Assembly (NCBI RefSeq): GCF_014279775.1
Contig: NZ_CP047961.1
Coordinates: 1,860,001 to 1,924,000, forward strand
Source: Synechococcus sp. PROS-9-1
Lineage (GTDB): Bacteria; Cyanobacteriota; Cyanobacteriia; PCC-6307; Cyanobiaceae
Reading direction: 5' to 3'
Length of the DNA: 64,000 nt
Positions within the stretch are counted from its first letter, which is position 1; each line of letters opens with the position of its first letter. Below, piece after piece: positions 42,139 through 50,400 of the stretch. The position numbers and the translations under genes are program-made. The notes beneath the pieces were generated by a model that saw only the letters and a list, made by a program, of their open reading frames with translations, searched no databases and was not told the DNA's origin.

Positions 42139-44657
42139 ACAGCAAAATAGGCATTCGCCTTATTCGCAAATTCATTAAAAGCTTGCTCCGGGGACTGCTT
42201 GAAATGCATTAAGTAATCGTAGTAAAATACATTCCACCCAGCCCTCCTGAGAGTTAAAAGCCGTTCAGTCTGAAGATCAACATTCGACTTATCATTATGG
42301 ATCGCATACTTTCCGTCAATCTCCAATAAAATAGCTTTATCGGACTTACTCGAATAAATGACAAAATCTGCAGTCAAGCCACAAGTAACTACTCGATTAA
42401 AAACAGAAAGTGATAAATAAGAATTAGTCTCAACATAATGATGCAGACGCATTCCAAGATCTACCTCAGCTCGTGACTTTAAATTAGCCAAGTCAAAACC
42501 CCAACCTCGGGGTAATAAATCAGAATGTCTATCGGTAAAAGCTTCTGAAGACATAGTAGATACCAACCTATTCATTCTTTCCATATTTGCAGGCAATGTT
42601 CCGTGAACAAAAAATGTAAAATACTTAGCACGGCTGGTTGCAACATTAAACCTCCTAGATTCCTCCATGAAGCGAACAGAGCGACTACAAGATGCATCCA
42701 CTGAGGGGGTAAAAATCATTACGTCTCTTTCATTACCCTGAAAAGCATCTGCTGTACCGATCAACAAATTACAAGAAGAAATCTGATCAACAGAAAGCTC
42801 TTTAAGAGAACACTCACTAATATATTGAACTTGATCAGAAATAAAAGATACAACCCCAATCGTTAAGGAAGGAGGCAAGAAAGGTATACGAGACATTTCC
42901 TGGAGATCATCAGATTCACTACCATTCAAAATGTTTTTGATCAGCTCAATTACTTTAAATGCTTCACCCGGATGAAACTTTTTCCCCTTCCTATCAGTTC
43001 TCGTACCTTCGACATGCAGATCTTTAAAGGCTACAAGCTTTTGCCTATCAGGCGTTGAAGTCATAATCCTCAAACCTTCTGTATAAACCTCATCCTTATA
43101 AAACTCAGAACTTGTAAATTCAGCAAGCATAGGGAGTGAACGAAAATGTTCTTTGAGTGAGCAGAAATTCTTCTCACTCAATAATGAGTTTGACTCATTC
43201 CTGAAGAGATCAAGAATTGAATGCTGAGTGACTAATAATGATTTTGAAAGAGCTTCATCAACAGACAAGGGTGAAGAGGAGACACCTGAGAAACTTCTTT
43301 GCCACATCAGCTGTTCAAAGAACTTATTCATGAAATAAAGACCACCAGCCTCTATACCAAGTTGCTTGTGGTCACCAACGATGCAGATCTTTTTAGCTCT
43401 AAACAATATTGGCATTATCTCAGCTAAATTAACTTGCGAGGCTTCGTCAACCACAACAAGATCGAAGATTTCTTCTTCAAAAGGCAGATATGGATGTAAA
43501 GCTTTAATCTCTCCTAATACTATGGGGAAAACATCAAATAGCTTTGCAAAGTCTATTTTTTTGTTTGCAGCAAGGACTCGTGACTTAATCTTCCAGCGAA
43601 GTCGAGCCGTGAAATTCCTTAACGTTGAGCCATAAGACGTGTCGCTGAGCAGCGCCGATACACGACTTTCATTTTCAGACCTTAACTTCGTAGAAAGAAG
43701 ATTAGAGCCAAAACTATCCCATTCATAGAGACGCTTAAATGCATTTAATTGAGAGTCACGGAGATAGTCGACAGTCTTACTGTCTAGCCGAGTTGATAGT
43801 CTATAAGCTTTAGCTTTATCTTCACACAAGACGGCAACTTCCTCAAGATAATCCTCTCTAAATTCACGATAACTCTCGATACCAATACCGGTCATGCCAA
43901 CCACCTGAGTAATCAGCAGCTTCAGCCTCAAAGCCTCAGAGACTGGAACTTTCCCTCCATACGAGAAAGCGTTATCACGTATCTCTTTGCACTCTTGGAT
44001 ATACTTTCTACACTTATCTAAAGCCGTTACATCATTTAAAAAACCAGGAAGATTGCCAAGAGATTCTGCTTCGTCTGGGAAAATTTCACTAACACGATCA
44101 AGAGCTTCAATATAAGATTCGTTTAAACGATAATGTTGATTGAGATTTTCGAAAACAGCTAGTAACTTGTCAGTTGATTTGCTTAGCCTTACAAGTATTG
44201 AATTAGCTGAACTCAATACTGCTTCTCTATCTGCATTGTACTCTGACGAGACAGAATGAGAGAGTACATCATTTATGATCTTTTTTGTTCGAGCTTTTTG
44301 TTGTGGATCATCACTGAGTAGAAGGCATCCACTATCACCAATAACTTGGGTAATTTTTTGCCAAACAATTTTCACAGCGGGTTGCTGCTGTGATGTAACC
44401 AATACTTTTTGCCCAAGGCTCATTGCCACCAAACAAAGAGCTGAGATTGTGAAAGACTTACCAGTTCCGGGTGGCCCCTGGACATATGAAATATCATTTT
44501 GAAGCGCATTAATAACAGCCTGCTTCTGCTCTACTGAAAGCTGATAAGGTATATTAGAAAAACATTCATAAATACTATTTGAAGCAATCTTTGGATGATG
44601 ATTCTGGAACTCTTCCCCAGAGAAAACTGTATTTATGAGCCTAAAAAGTGTATTCAT
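42135..44657 (-). CDS. SF1 (UPF1/Dna2-like) helicase fused to a Vsr/DUF559-like nuclease
   Basis: 840 aa. Helicase motifs are complete: Q-motif (LSVEQKQAVI, about 40-50), Walker A GPPGTGKS at 61-68, motif II VVDEAS, motif III IVGDHKQLG, motif V DAFQGNERDVMIF and motif VI RRFNVATSRAKYF. An insertion between motif I and II is helical, typical of the Dna2/UPF1 branch. The last 110 residues (TADFVIYSSKSDKAILLEID, GKYAIHNDKSNVDLQTERLL, RRAGWNVFYYDY) have the D...ExD/GxxxH pattern of Vsr/DUF559-like endonucleases. The protein should move on nucleic acid and cut it. It begins 3 bp after the stop of the 44661-45437 gene and overlaps the next gene by 4 bp. Such helicase-nuclease fusions are common in phage defence islands. 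Confidence 0.9.
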   Translation of the reverse strand: MNTLFRLINTVFSGEEFQNHHPKIASNSIYECFSNIPYQLSVEQKQAVINALQNDISYVQGPPGTGKSFTISALCLVAMSLGQKVLVTSQQQPAVKIVWQKITQVIGDSGCLLLSDDPQQKARTKKIINDVLSHSVSSEYNADREAVLSSANSILVRLSKSTDKLLAVFENLNQHYRLNESYIEALDRVSEIFPDEAESLGNLPGFLNDVTALDKCRKYIQECKEIRDNAFSYGGKVPVSEALRLKLLITQVVGMTGIGIESYREFREDYLEEVAVLCEDKAKAYRLSTRLDSKTVDYLRDSQLNAFKRLYEWDSFGSNLLSTKLRSENESRVSALLSDTSYGSTLRNFTARLRWKIKSRVLAANKKIDFAKLFDVFPIVLGEIKALHPYLPFEEEIFDLVVVDEASQVNLAEIMPILFRAKKICIVGDHKQLGIEAGGLYFMNKFFEQLMWQRSFSGVSSSPLSVDEALSKSLLVTQHSILDLFRNESNSLLSEKNFCSLKEHFRSLPMLAEFTSSEFYKDEVYTEGLRIMTSTPDRQKLVAFKDLHVEGTRTDRKGKKFHPGEAFKVIELIKNILNGSESDDLQEMSRIPFLPPSLTIGVVSFISDQVQYISECSLKELSVDQISSCNLLIGTADAFQGNERDVMIFTPSVDASCSRSVRFMEESRRFNVATSRAKYFTFFVHGTLPANMERMNRLVSTMSSEAFTDRHSDLLPRGWGFDLANLKSRAEVDLGMRLHHYVETNSYLSLSVFNRVVTCGLTADFVIYSSKSDKAILLEIDGKYAIHNDKSNVDLQTERLLTLRRAGWNVFYYDYLMHFKQSPEQAFNEFANKANAYFAV

Positions 44658-44660
44658 ATC

Positions 44661-45437
44661 TTAGCTATCCTGACTTTTGAACAAGCCTGATATATCTTGC
44701 AATGCGGTATAGGTGTTTAGCCCTGCAGGAACTGGTGCACTAAAAATCCAGTCGCCACCAACATAAAACAATCCTGTTTGATTTGCATCCTTCAACTTAG
44801 TCGCTTTATTTGCAGACACCCTCGGCGAAGGAGAATACCCTAAGTCCATCTGCAGAACACTTGCAATAAAATTAGAATACTTCTTGCTAGCAACATTTAT
44901 ATCGTCAATGCAATTTGGATCAGTACCCTCAAGGGTCTCCTCGAGGTCTCGAATAACCTCCAGAGGACGTAACCCATTACCTAATTCAAGACTCAAAGGC
45001 AGCGTAGATGTTGTTTCGTTGAACTGATTCAATAGTTCAGTAGCCAAATCATAATTTAATACCCATTCATCAATCTCACATTCTCCGTCTTCTTCAAATT
45101 GAAGTCTTCCGTAAATCAAAGGTGCAGCGACAAGAAAATCCTTATCTTTTTTGATGAGCTGCGAAGGGACTACACCAGCGATGATGCCTGCAGCACAGAA
45201 GATTGCGTTCCCTTCTTTCTCCTGCTGCATTTCCAGACGATAACCCTCAATTCCTTTCCCTTTTATTTCTTCCAGAGTCATATTTGTAATTCTTGAAAAT
45301 CTAGAGTCATCCTTTCTACGGGTATTTAAAATTAAAATACTGCTGTAGTTGCCAGCCGATGACCGAGAACCAAAAATTATTTTTCTGCTCATATCTTTTA
45401 GATAAAGCAGATAGTTTCTCCCAAGAGTTTCATCCAT
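44661..45437 (-). CDS. Hypothetical protein of the helicase operon (258 aa)
   Basis: Starts MDETLGRNYLLYLKDMSRKI. No recognised domain. It contains beta-rich segments (IIFGSRSSAGNYSSILILNT), an acidic stretch (RLQFEEDGECEIDEWVLNYD) and the end GLNTYTALQDISGLF. Its stop lies 3 bp before the helicase start; this close coupling and the lack of an N-terminal accessory domain in the helicase suggest that it is the helicase's split partner domain. Confidence 0.75.
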   Translation of the reverse strand: MDETLGRNYLLYLKDMSRKIIFGSRSSAGNYSSILILNTRRKDDSRFSRITNMTLEEIKGKGIEGYRLEMQQEKEGNAIFCAAGIIAGVVPSQLIKKDKDFLVAAPLIYGRLQFEEDGECEIDEWVLNYDLATELLNQFNETTSTLPLSLELGNGLRPLEVIRDLEETLEGTDPNCIDDINVASKKYSNFIASVLQMDLGYSPSPRVSANKATKLKDANQTGLFYVGGDWIFSAPVPAGLNTYTALQDISGLFKSQDS

Positions 45438-45450
45438 AACTAGGTAACTC

Positions 45451-45915
45451 CTAAATCGTGATCAAGCTTTTAAGTGTTTCAGAAACATAGGATAACTCCT
45501 TTGAGTTCTTCTTGATTTGATCCCCAAGCTGCTCATGACTTTCTCGAAGCGAGTTCGCCAGTTTTTCATATACCTGAGAATTTTCTTTAGTTAAGGCAGT
45601 CAGAGAATCACGAAGAGTACGAAGAGCTCTTTCGTTTGTCTCGCTAGCAGTTATCAATGCTTGGCTGATACCTGTAAAAGTCTCAACTGACCTCTCTTGA
45701 TCACTTGAGATTGCACTCAGGCTTTCCGCAATTGAGTCAAAACCTTGTTTCTGGCTGTGAATCGATTCTACGACTAATTGCGATGAGTCTCTAACAGCAG
45801 ATTCCAGAGCAGCTTGAGAATCTTTTAGCTTTTTTGATTCAAAAAAAACCATTAATGCAAATCCTGCAGTGACAGTTGGATTCACTGCCAGAAGAAAAAT
45901 TTGTAGGGGATTCAT
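45451..45915 (-). CDS. Membrane-anchored coiled-coil protein of the helicase operon
   Basis: 154 aa. One N-terminal membrane segment (FLLAVNPTVTAGFALMVFF, residues about 7-25), then about 125 residues of almost unbroken helix with heptad-like spacing (KLKDSQAALESAVRDSSQLV ... LANSLRESHEQLGDQIKKNS). It ends SYVSETLKSLITI. The gap to the next gene is 13 bp. A membrane-tethered coiled coil next to a helicase-nuclease suggests a sensor or membrane effector. It resembles short methyl-accepting-type coils but lacks their signature. Confidence 0.75.
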   Translation of the reverse strand: MNPLQIFLLAVNPTVTAGFALMVFFESKKLKDSQAALESAVRDSSQLVVESIHSQKQGFDSIAESLSAISSDQERSVETFTGISQALITASETNERALRTLRDSLTALTKENSQVYEKLANSLRESHEQLGDQIKKNSKELSYVSETLKSLITI

Positions 45916-46110
45916 GTCGGCCAGACTCTCACCTCAAGCTAATTCCTACTCCACCTAGCGTCAGCACACCTGCAGTAATAGGAATTTTCTGCTACACACA
46001 ATATTGCACCTATAGCTAGGCATACCCCACTCTGGATGAAGACCCTGCCTCGCTAGTTGGTGTGCAGGCTGCCAGGAAAAGCCAAGCCAGCTCTCCGTCA
46101 GAAACGGTGA

Positions 46111-47196
46111 TTAACCCAACCGCAAAGAAGAACTATCGCCAGGCTCAGCAGCAACGTAATGACCTGTCGTCCCAGATGAACTGTGTCCGAGGGTTGCTTG
46201 AAGCGTGAAGACATCGACACCTCTCCTGATTGCATGAGTCGCATGGGTGTGGCGGCAACGGTGCGGGTGGAGCCGGACGTTTGCTTCCCGTCCCCACATC
46301 GCCATGCGAGCAGCAACTGCCTGACGGGTCAATGGGCCATCTCTCCTATCGGAGGGGAACAGCCAGCCCTCAGGCTCGCCGCGGCCCAACGACTCGAATA
46401 GATCCAGCGTTGCTGAGCTGACGCGAATGGTGCGGGGTTTGTTGCCCTTGCCCAAGAGCCGAATGTTCCCGCCCTCCTCCAAACGCTCAATGTCCTGCCA
46501 ACAGAGACGGCACAATTCAGAGACGCGACACCCCAACAAATAAGACCCACGCACCATCACGTAGTCACGCGCCGCGATAGCTGAACCCTTTAACTTCTTG
46601 GCACTAATTACACCAAGAACTGATGTCAGATCAGACTCAGATAGCGGCTTGGCCAGCTTTGGTGCCGACATTCCTGTTCTTTGGGGGATTGGGTTCCGCG
46701 GCACTCCTGACACAGCTGATCTCGTAGGTTCCGCAGCCCAGCGATAGAGCGCGCTGACGGCACTGATCCGTCGATTAAAAGAACGCGGCATCAGCTCGCC
46801 ACCCTCAACTAGTTCCCGCAGTTGGGACACCCAGTCCTGAACAAGCGCAGGGTCTAACTCCCTCAGGTGCAGGTGGGGATGGTGCTTATCCCTCCAGCCT
46901 GTGAAATGCCTCAGCTCTCGCCGGTAACCATCCTTGGTTTCCTGAGAACCAGTGCGACTGCACTGACCAAGGAATCGTTTTAGGAGGAGCTTGTCCCCCC
47001 AGAGGACAGCACCTGCTTCTGCGGCATCAAAAAGACGGCTGACGTAGGCCAATGCCTCAGCCTTATCCAGCCCAGCGAACACCGCCGGGATTTGTCTGGA
47101 TCCGTTGTCTGGATGGCTCTCGGGCGCCTGTGGCGTAATTCCGAGATTGCTTCCGACGGAACGGTTTGAGGGGGGCTTCCACCCCCATTCAGTCAC
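46111..47196 (-). CDS. Tyrosine recombinase (integrase) next to ssrA
   Basis: 361 aa, GTG start at 47196. The N-terminal core-binding domain lies at about 70-165; the catalytic domain follows with Arg (GCRVSEL), Lys (LGKGNKPRTI), HxxR (HPHRCRHTHATHAI), LGH and the nucleophile Tyr (TTGHYVAAEP). All key residues are present, so it is probably active. Its 5' end abuts the coding end of the tmRNA gene. tmRNA genes are known integration sites, so this integrase probably placed the element to its left there. A degraded relative lies at 39012-39104. The start is uncertain because the N-terminal 25 residues look non-conserved. Confidence 0.92.
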   Translation of the reverse strand: MTEWGWKPPSNRSVGSNLGITPQAPESHPDNGSRQIPAVFAGLDKAEALAYVSRLFDAAEAGAVLWGDKLLLKRFLGQCSRTGSQETKDGYRRELRHFTGWRDKHHPHLHLRELDPALVQDWVSQLRELVEGGELMPRSFNRRISAVSALYRWAAEPTRSAVSGVPRNPIPQRTGMSAPKLAKPLSESDLTSVLGVISAKKLKGSAIAARDYVMVRGSYLLGCRVSELCRLCWQDIERLEEGGNIRLLGKGNKPRTIRVSSATLDLFESLGRGEPEGWLFPSDRRDGPLTRQAVAARMAMWGREANVRLHPHRCRHTHATHAIRRGVDVFTLQATLGHSSSGTTGHYVAAEPGDSSSLRLG

Positions 47197-47199
47197 TTG

Positions 47200-47445
47200 G
47201 GTGATAAGGCTGACTTCACCCCATCTCCCTTAAAAGGGTCAGGCAGCAACAGGGGCTGCTTGACGGGAGAAACGTACGATGTTGTTCGCAGTTACGGGAT
47301 TTGCTCTTACCGAGCAGGCTTCAGTCACCCTCCTTATGCCCCGTCGAAACCATTGCAGCCCCGAAGGGAGAATGGAGCTGAGCGGAATCGAACCGCTGTC
47401 CGAAACACCGGTGTGGACCACCTAGTCCGTTCAAGAACGGACTTC
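47200..47445 (-). ncRNA. ssrA: Permuted two-piece tmRNA
   Basis: In gene order on the minus strand: acceptor piece, with a hairpin (GTCCGTTC/GAACGGAC at about 47426-47443), the T arm GCGGTTCGATTCCGC and the 3' end CAGCTCCA (47373); a 10-nt spacer (47363-47372); then the coding piece starting GGGGCTG at 47362, which pairs with the CAGCTCC end. The tag frame at 47239-47289 reads ANNIVRFSRQAAPVAA then TGA, the marine Synechococcus tag. A CCCTTTTAAGGG hairpin follows the tag stop. tmRNA rescues stalled ribosomes. The permuted order matches the two-piece tmRNAs known in marine picocyanobacteria. Outer ends are approximate. Confidence 0.93.
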
Positions 47446-47890
47446 GTTATTCTGGCATCAATGTCTATAGCTGGCGTCGATCTCAGAAGAGGAAAGCGCA
47501 CCAGTTCATCGACGAAATGGCACATCAACAGAGCAGACGCTAAAAAGCCAACAATTATTACCAGCGCAGGACCATTTCAAGGACGAATTCATCAACATAA
47601 AGTCAACGATCAAAGCCTAACTATCTTAAAAGTTTCGACTCATATACTCCCGCCTCAGAATCTCTCTCGATGCATTTCTTGCCATCAAACTAGGCAAAAG
47701 CGGGCAAAAACAATTAATACAACAGTCACCATGCAGGCTTGATATAAAAACCAATTTAGAGCTCCTGCGCAAAACTGCCGTCTCTTTTCTCCAAGAAATC
47801 AGATGTCCACGATCCTCTCTGGACTTATAACCAAGATATGAGACTTATGCTCAGATACCGTGCCAATCAGCAGGCATAAATTCAGGCGTC
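47446..47890. other. Intergenic region upstream of ssrA and the methyltransferase gene
   Basis: About 445 bp. It should hold the ssrA promoter (minus strand) and the promoter of the plus-strand gene at 47891. No coding sequence supported. Confidence 0.5.
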
Positions 47891-49048
47891 GTGGCGAACA
47901 GAAAGCAAGCAAAATCTGAGCGCATTAAAGGCGTCTCCGTACTTCCTCAAGGCTTAGAGGAAGCAGGAGTGGCTGAGCTTCTGGCCTTAGGGGCTAAAGC
48001 GGTAAAACCGCTACGTAGAGCGGCCGCATTTGAGGCCGACATGGCTTGCTTGTATCGGCTTCATTTGCAATGCCGTCTTCCGTTTCGGTTGCTGCGGGAA
48101 GTAGCCCGATTCCCATGCGATGGACGCGAGTCGCTGTACTCAGGGATTCAGGAAGGACTGGACTGGGAACGCTGGCTGCATCCCTCGATGAGTTTCCGAG
48201 TTGATGTCACCGGCACTGCTCCGGGCCTCAATCACAGCCACTACTCCGCACTTCAGGTCAAAAACGCGATCGTTGATCTACAACGCAACATCTGGGGACA
48301 ACGCTCCTCGATCGATCTCGAAGACCCCGATGTTTGCCTGCATGTGCATCTCGATCGAGAGGGTGGGGTGCTGAGTCTCGATGGATCGGGCGGCAGTCTC
48401 CACCGCCGCGGTTATCGCGCAGAAATGGGGGATGCTCCACTAAAAGAGAATCTCGCTGCTGGTTTGATCCGCCTAAGCGGATGGACAGGAACCACTCCGC
48501 TCGTGGATCCGCTCTGTGGTTCAGGGACCCTGCTGATCGAGGCAGCCTCTCTAGCTGCAGGACATGCCCCAGGGCTGAACCGCAGCTTTGCCCTTGAAGG
48601 CTGGGCTGATTTTGATGACGACCTCTGGAAAGAGGAGAAAGAGCGAGCGTTCAATCGCCAAGAGCAGGGGCAATTCCAGCCGGTGATCATTGGCTGCGAG
48701 CAGGATCCATCGATTGCGAAACAGGCTCGCAACAACGCAGAGGCCGCTGGTCTTTCCCACTTGATCTCCATTCAAACGGGAGATTTCAGAGATCTCCAGC
48801 TTCCAGAAGGACCAGGAACGATCGTTTGCAATCCTCCTTACGGATTACGAATCGGAGCCGATCAGGATCTTGAGGCGCTTTACGGCGATCTCGGTGCAAT
48901 GGTGAAAACCCAGGCCTCTGGATGGGATTTCTGGTTGCTCAGCGGCAATGCTGGCGTCACGGGAGCCCTCCGGATGAGAGCGTCCCGCCGCATCCCGATC
49001 AACAACGGCGGACTCGATTGCCGTTGGCTCCATTACCAAGTGCGTTAA
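47891..49048 (+). CDS. THUMP-domain RNA guanine-N2 methyltransferase (RlmL/Trm14-type)
   Basis: 385 aa, GTG start. Residues about 1-160 form the ferredoxin-like/THUMP RNA-binding part (GVSVLPQGLEEAGVAELLAL). The Rossmann methyltransferase follows with PLVDPLCGSGTLLIEAA for S-adenosylmethionine binding and the catalytic NPPYG motif (CNPPYGLRIG). The family methylates 23S rRNA (G2445 type) or tRNA guanine at N2. It is the first core gene right of the integration site. Confidence 0.9.
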   Translation: MANRKQAKSERIKGVSVLPQGLEEAGVAELLALGAKAVKPLRRAAAFEADMACLYRLHLQCRLPFRLLREVARFPCDGRESLYSGIQEGLDWERWLHPSMSFRVDVTGTAPGLNHSHYSALQVKNAIVDLQRNIWGQRSSIDLEDPDVCLHVHLDREGGVLSLDGSGGSLHRRGYRAEMGDAPLKENLAAGLIRLSGWTGTTPLVDPLCGSGTLLIEAASLAAGHAPGLNRSFALEGWADFDDDLWKEEKERAFNRQEQGQFQPVIIGCEQDPSIAKQARNNAEAAGLSHLISIQTGDFRDLQLPEGPGTIVCNPPYGLRIGADQDLEALYGDLGAMVKTQASGWDFWLLSGNAGVTGALRMRASRRIPINNGGLDCRWLHYQVR

Positions 49049-49058
49049 CCGTGATCGA

Positions 49059-49457
49059 TCAACGCCCCATCACAGCGCGAGTGGTTTTGGACAAGCCTTC
49101 AAGGGTCTGGGGCAAGTAAGGGCCCTTCGCCAGCTGTCCTCCAATCCGCAAGCTCGCACCAGCAATCACCACATTAAAAACAGCAAGGGCGAGCAACGAC
49201 TGCAGCAACGTCCACTTGAACGCGGTCAACGACCAAACAACAAAAGCCGTTTCAACAGCCACAAGAGCCAAGAGCATCAAGGTTCCGCCCATGGCCAGAA
49301 AGACACCTCCACTAATGAGGCGACGCTTTTCTCGATCGACTTCCTGCAGAGCAATGCGGACGTGAAGGTCCATCACCGAACTGGCCAACGCTGTCACTCG
49401 AGCCGCAGCTCCAAGGCCTCGTGGGCGGCTCTCTTGAGATCGGTTTGAGTCACTCAT
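49059..49457 (-). CDS. Phage-holin-family / DUF1469 membrane protein
   Basis: 132 aa. Two membrane segments (GGVFLAMGGTLMLLALVAVE and LLQSLLALAVFNVVIAGASL) with a short loop between, after a helix ALQEVDREKRRLI, fit the DUF1469 (YqjE-like) family. Start and upstream stop overlap (TGATG), so it is coupled to the next gene upstream, 49457-49882. Function unknown; possibly envelope stress. Confidence 0.8.
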   Translation of the reverse strand: MSDSNRSQESRPRGLGAAARVTALASSVMDLHVRIALQEVDREKRRLISGGVFLAMGGTLMLLALVAVETAFVVWSLTAFKWTLLQSLLALAVFNVVIAGASLRIGGQLAKGPYLPQTLEGLSKTTRAVMGR

Positions 49458-49882
49458 CAGGAACGACGACCTCCCATCAACAGGGCACCCGCCAGAACTC
49501 CAACTCCTGCAGCAATAGCTATAGAAAGCAACGGCCGTTCACGGACGGGGCGTTCAATCTTGGGCCGGAGGGTGGAATTGAGCTCATCCAGCAGCTGCTC
49601 GAGTTGCTCTTCTAAAGGCTCAAGCGTGTCAGCAAAACTGCGCACGCCCTCACCAGGCTCATGCATTAAGTCTTCGAGCTGGTGCTGCACGGTTTGCACC
49701 GCCCGATCGCCTTGGGAAGCGATCAACTGCACAACATCATCGAAACTGCCCCGTGTTGCTTGCAAAGCTTGATGCGTCACTTCGGGCCAACGCCGCTGGA
49801 TCTCGGGGACGAGAGTCTCGAAATGATCGCGAAACCGATGCGCGAAATCCTTTTCTTCCGCTTGGGATGGAGCTGAGTCCAT
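49457..49882 (-). CDS. DUF883/YqjD-like protein with C-terminal membrane anchor
   Basis: 141 aa from the ATG at 49882 (MDSAPSQAEEKDFAHRFRDH); the longer open frame reaches into the divergent promoter. A helical region (QGDRAVQTVQHQLEDLMHEP, LEPLEEQLEQLLDELN) precedes one membrane segment (LLSIAIAAGVGVLAGALLMG) and RRS. This layout is typical of ElaB/YqjD-type ribosome- or membrane-associated proteins, and the pairing with a YqjE-like gene is conserved in bacteria. Confidence 0.75.
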   Translation of the reverse strand: MDSAPSQAEEKDFAHRFRDHFETLVPEIQRRWPEVTHQALQATRGSFDDVVQLIASQGDRAVQTVQHQLEDLMHEPGEGVRSFADTLEPLEEQLEQLLDELNSTLRPKIERPVRERPLLSIAIAAGVGVLAGALLMGGRRS

Positions 49883-49927
49883 GGGTAGGGGTAACGCCTT
49901 TCTCAGACTAGAGATGGTGTCTAGAAG

Positions 49928-50350
49928 ATGAAACCCATAACAGTGCAACTGTCTCGATATCTATTCCTAGAACACACGAATGCTCCAGATGATCCGGCCT
50001 GCCGGCATGTGGATTTACTCCTGGAAGATGGCGAAAGCTGCCGCACCTGGCGTCTAGACAGTGTGCCCCTTCCAAACGGCCCCAGCCTCCAAGCCACCTC
50101 TTTAACAAGGCACCGCCTGGTCTGGCTTGAGCGGACTTCAGCGGCTGTGTCTGGTGGACGCGGTTGGGGACGCCGAATTCTTGGTGGCACCTTCCGCGGG
50201 GACTTACCCGACAACCCAGGGGGTCTGATCAAGATCGAACTTCTTGGCACTGCAGCCCTCGGCTTTCCAGACCCCCTGACCCTCGAACTGGCCGATGGCG
50301 AATGCAGGCTGCACTCATCAGCTGATGACAGACCAGTACAAAGCCCTTGA
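49928..50350 (+). CDS. Conserved hypothetical cyanobacterial protein (140 aa)
   Basis: Starts MKPITVQLSRYLFLEHTNAP. Mostly beta, no signal peptide, no cofactor motif recognised (RHVDLLLEDGESCRTWRLDS, GGTFRGDLPDNPGGLIKIEL). It is divergent from 49457-49882 and lies 50 bp before smc on the same strand. Confidence 0.75.
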   Translation: MKPITVQLSRYLFLEHTNAPDDPACRHVDLLLEDGESCRTWRLDSVPLPNGPSLQATSLTRHRLVWLERTSAAVSGGRGWGRRILGGTFRGDLPDNPGGLIKIELLGTAALGFPDPLTLELADGECRLHSSADDRPVQSP

Positions 50351-50400
50351 GCTTTTCAAAGGCTTAGCTAATTTTGGTCCGCTGACAGCTGTGTCACCTG

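Noticed and set aside
47373-47410. Ordinary tRNA gene (T arm and acceptor end visible)
   Set aside because: No anticodon arm; the segment is the acceptor piece of the permuted tmRNA, confirmed by the tag frame and the paired GGGGCTG start.
47197-47742. 181-codon plus-strand frame over ssrA
   Set aside because: It runs antisense through the tmRNA and has no coding features.
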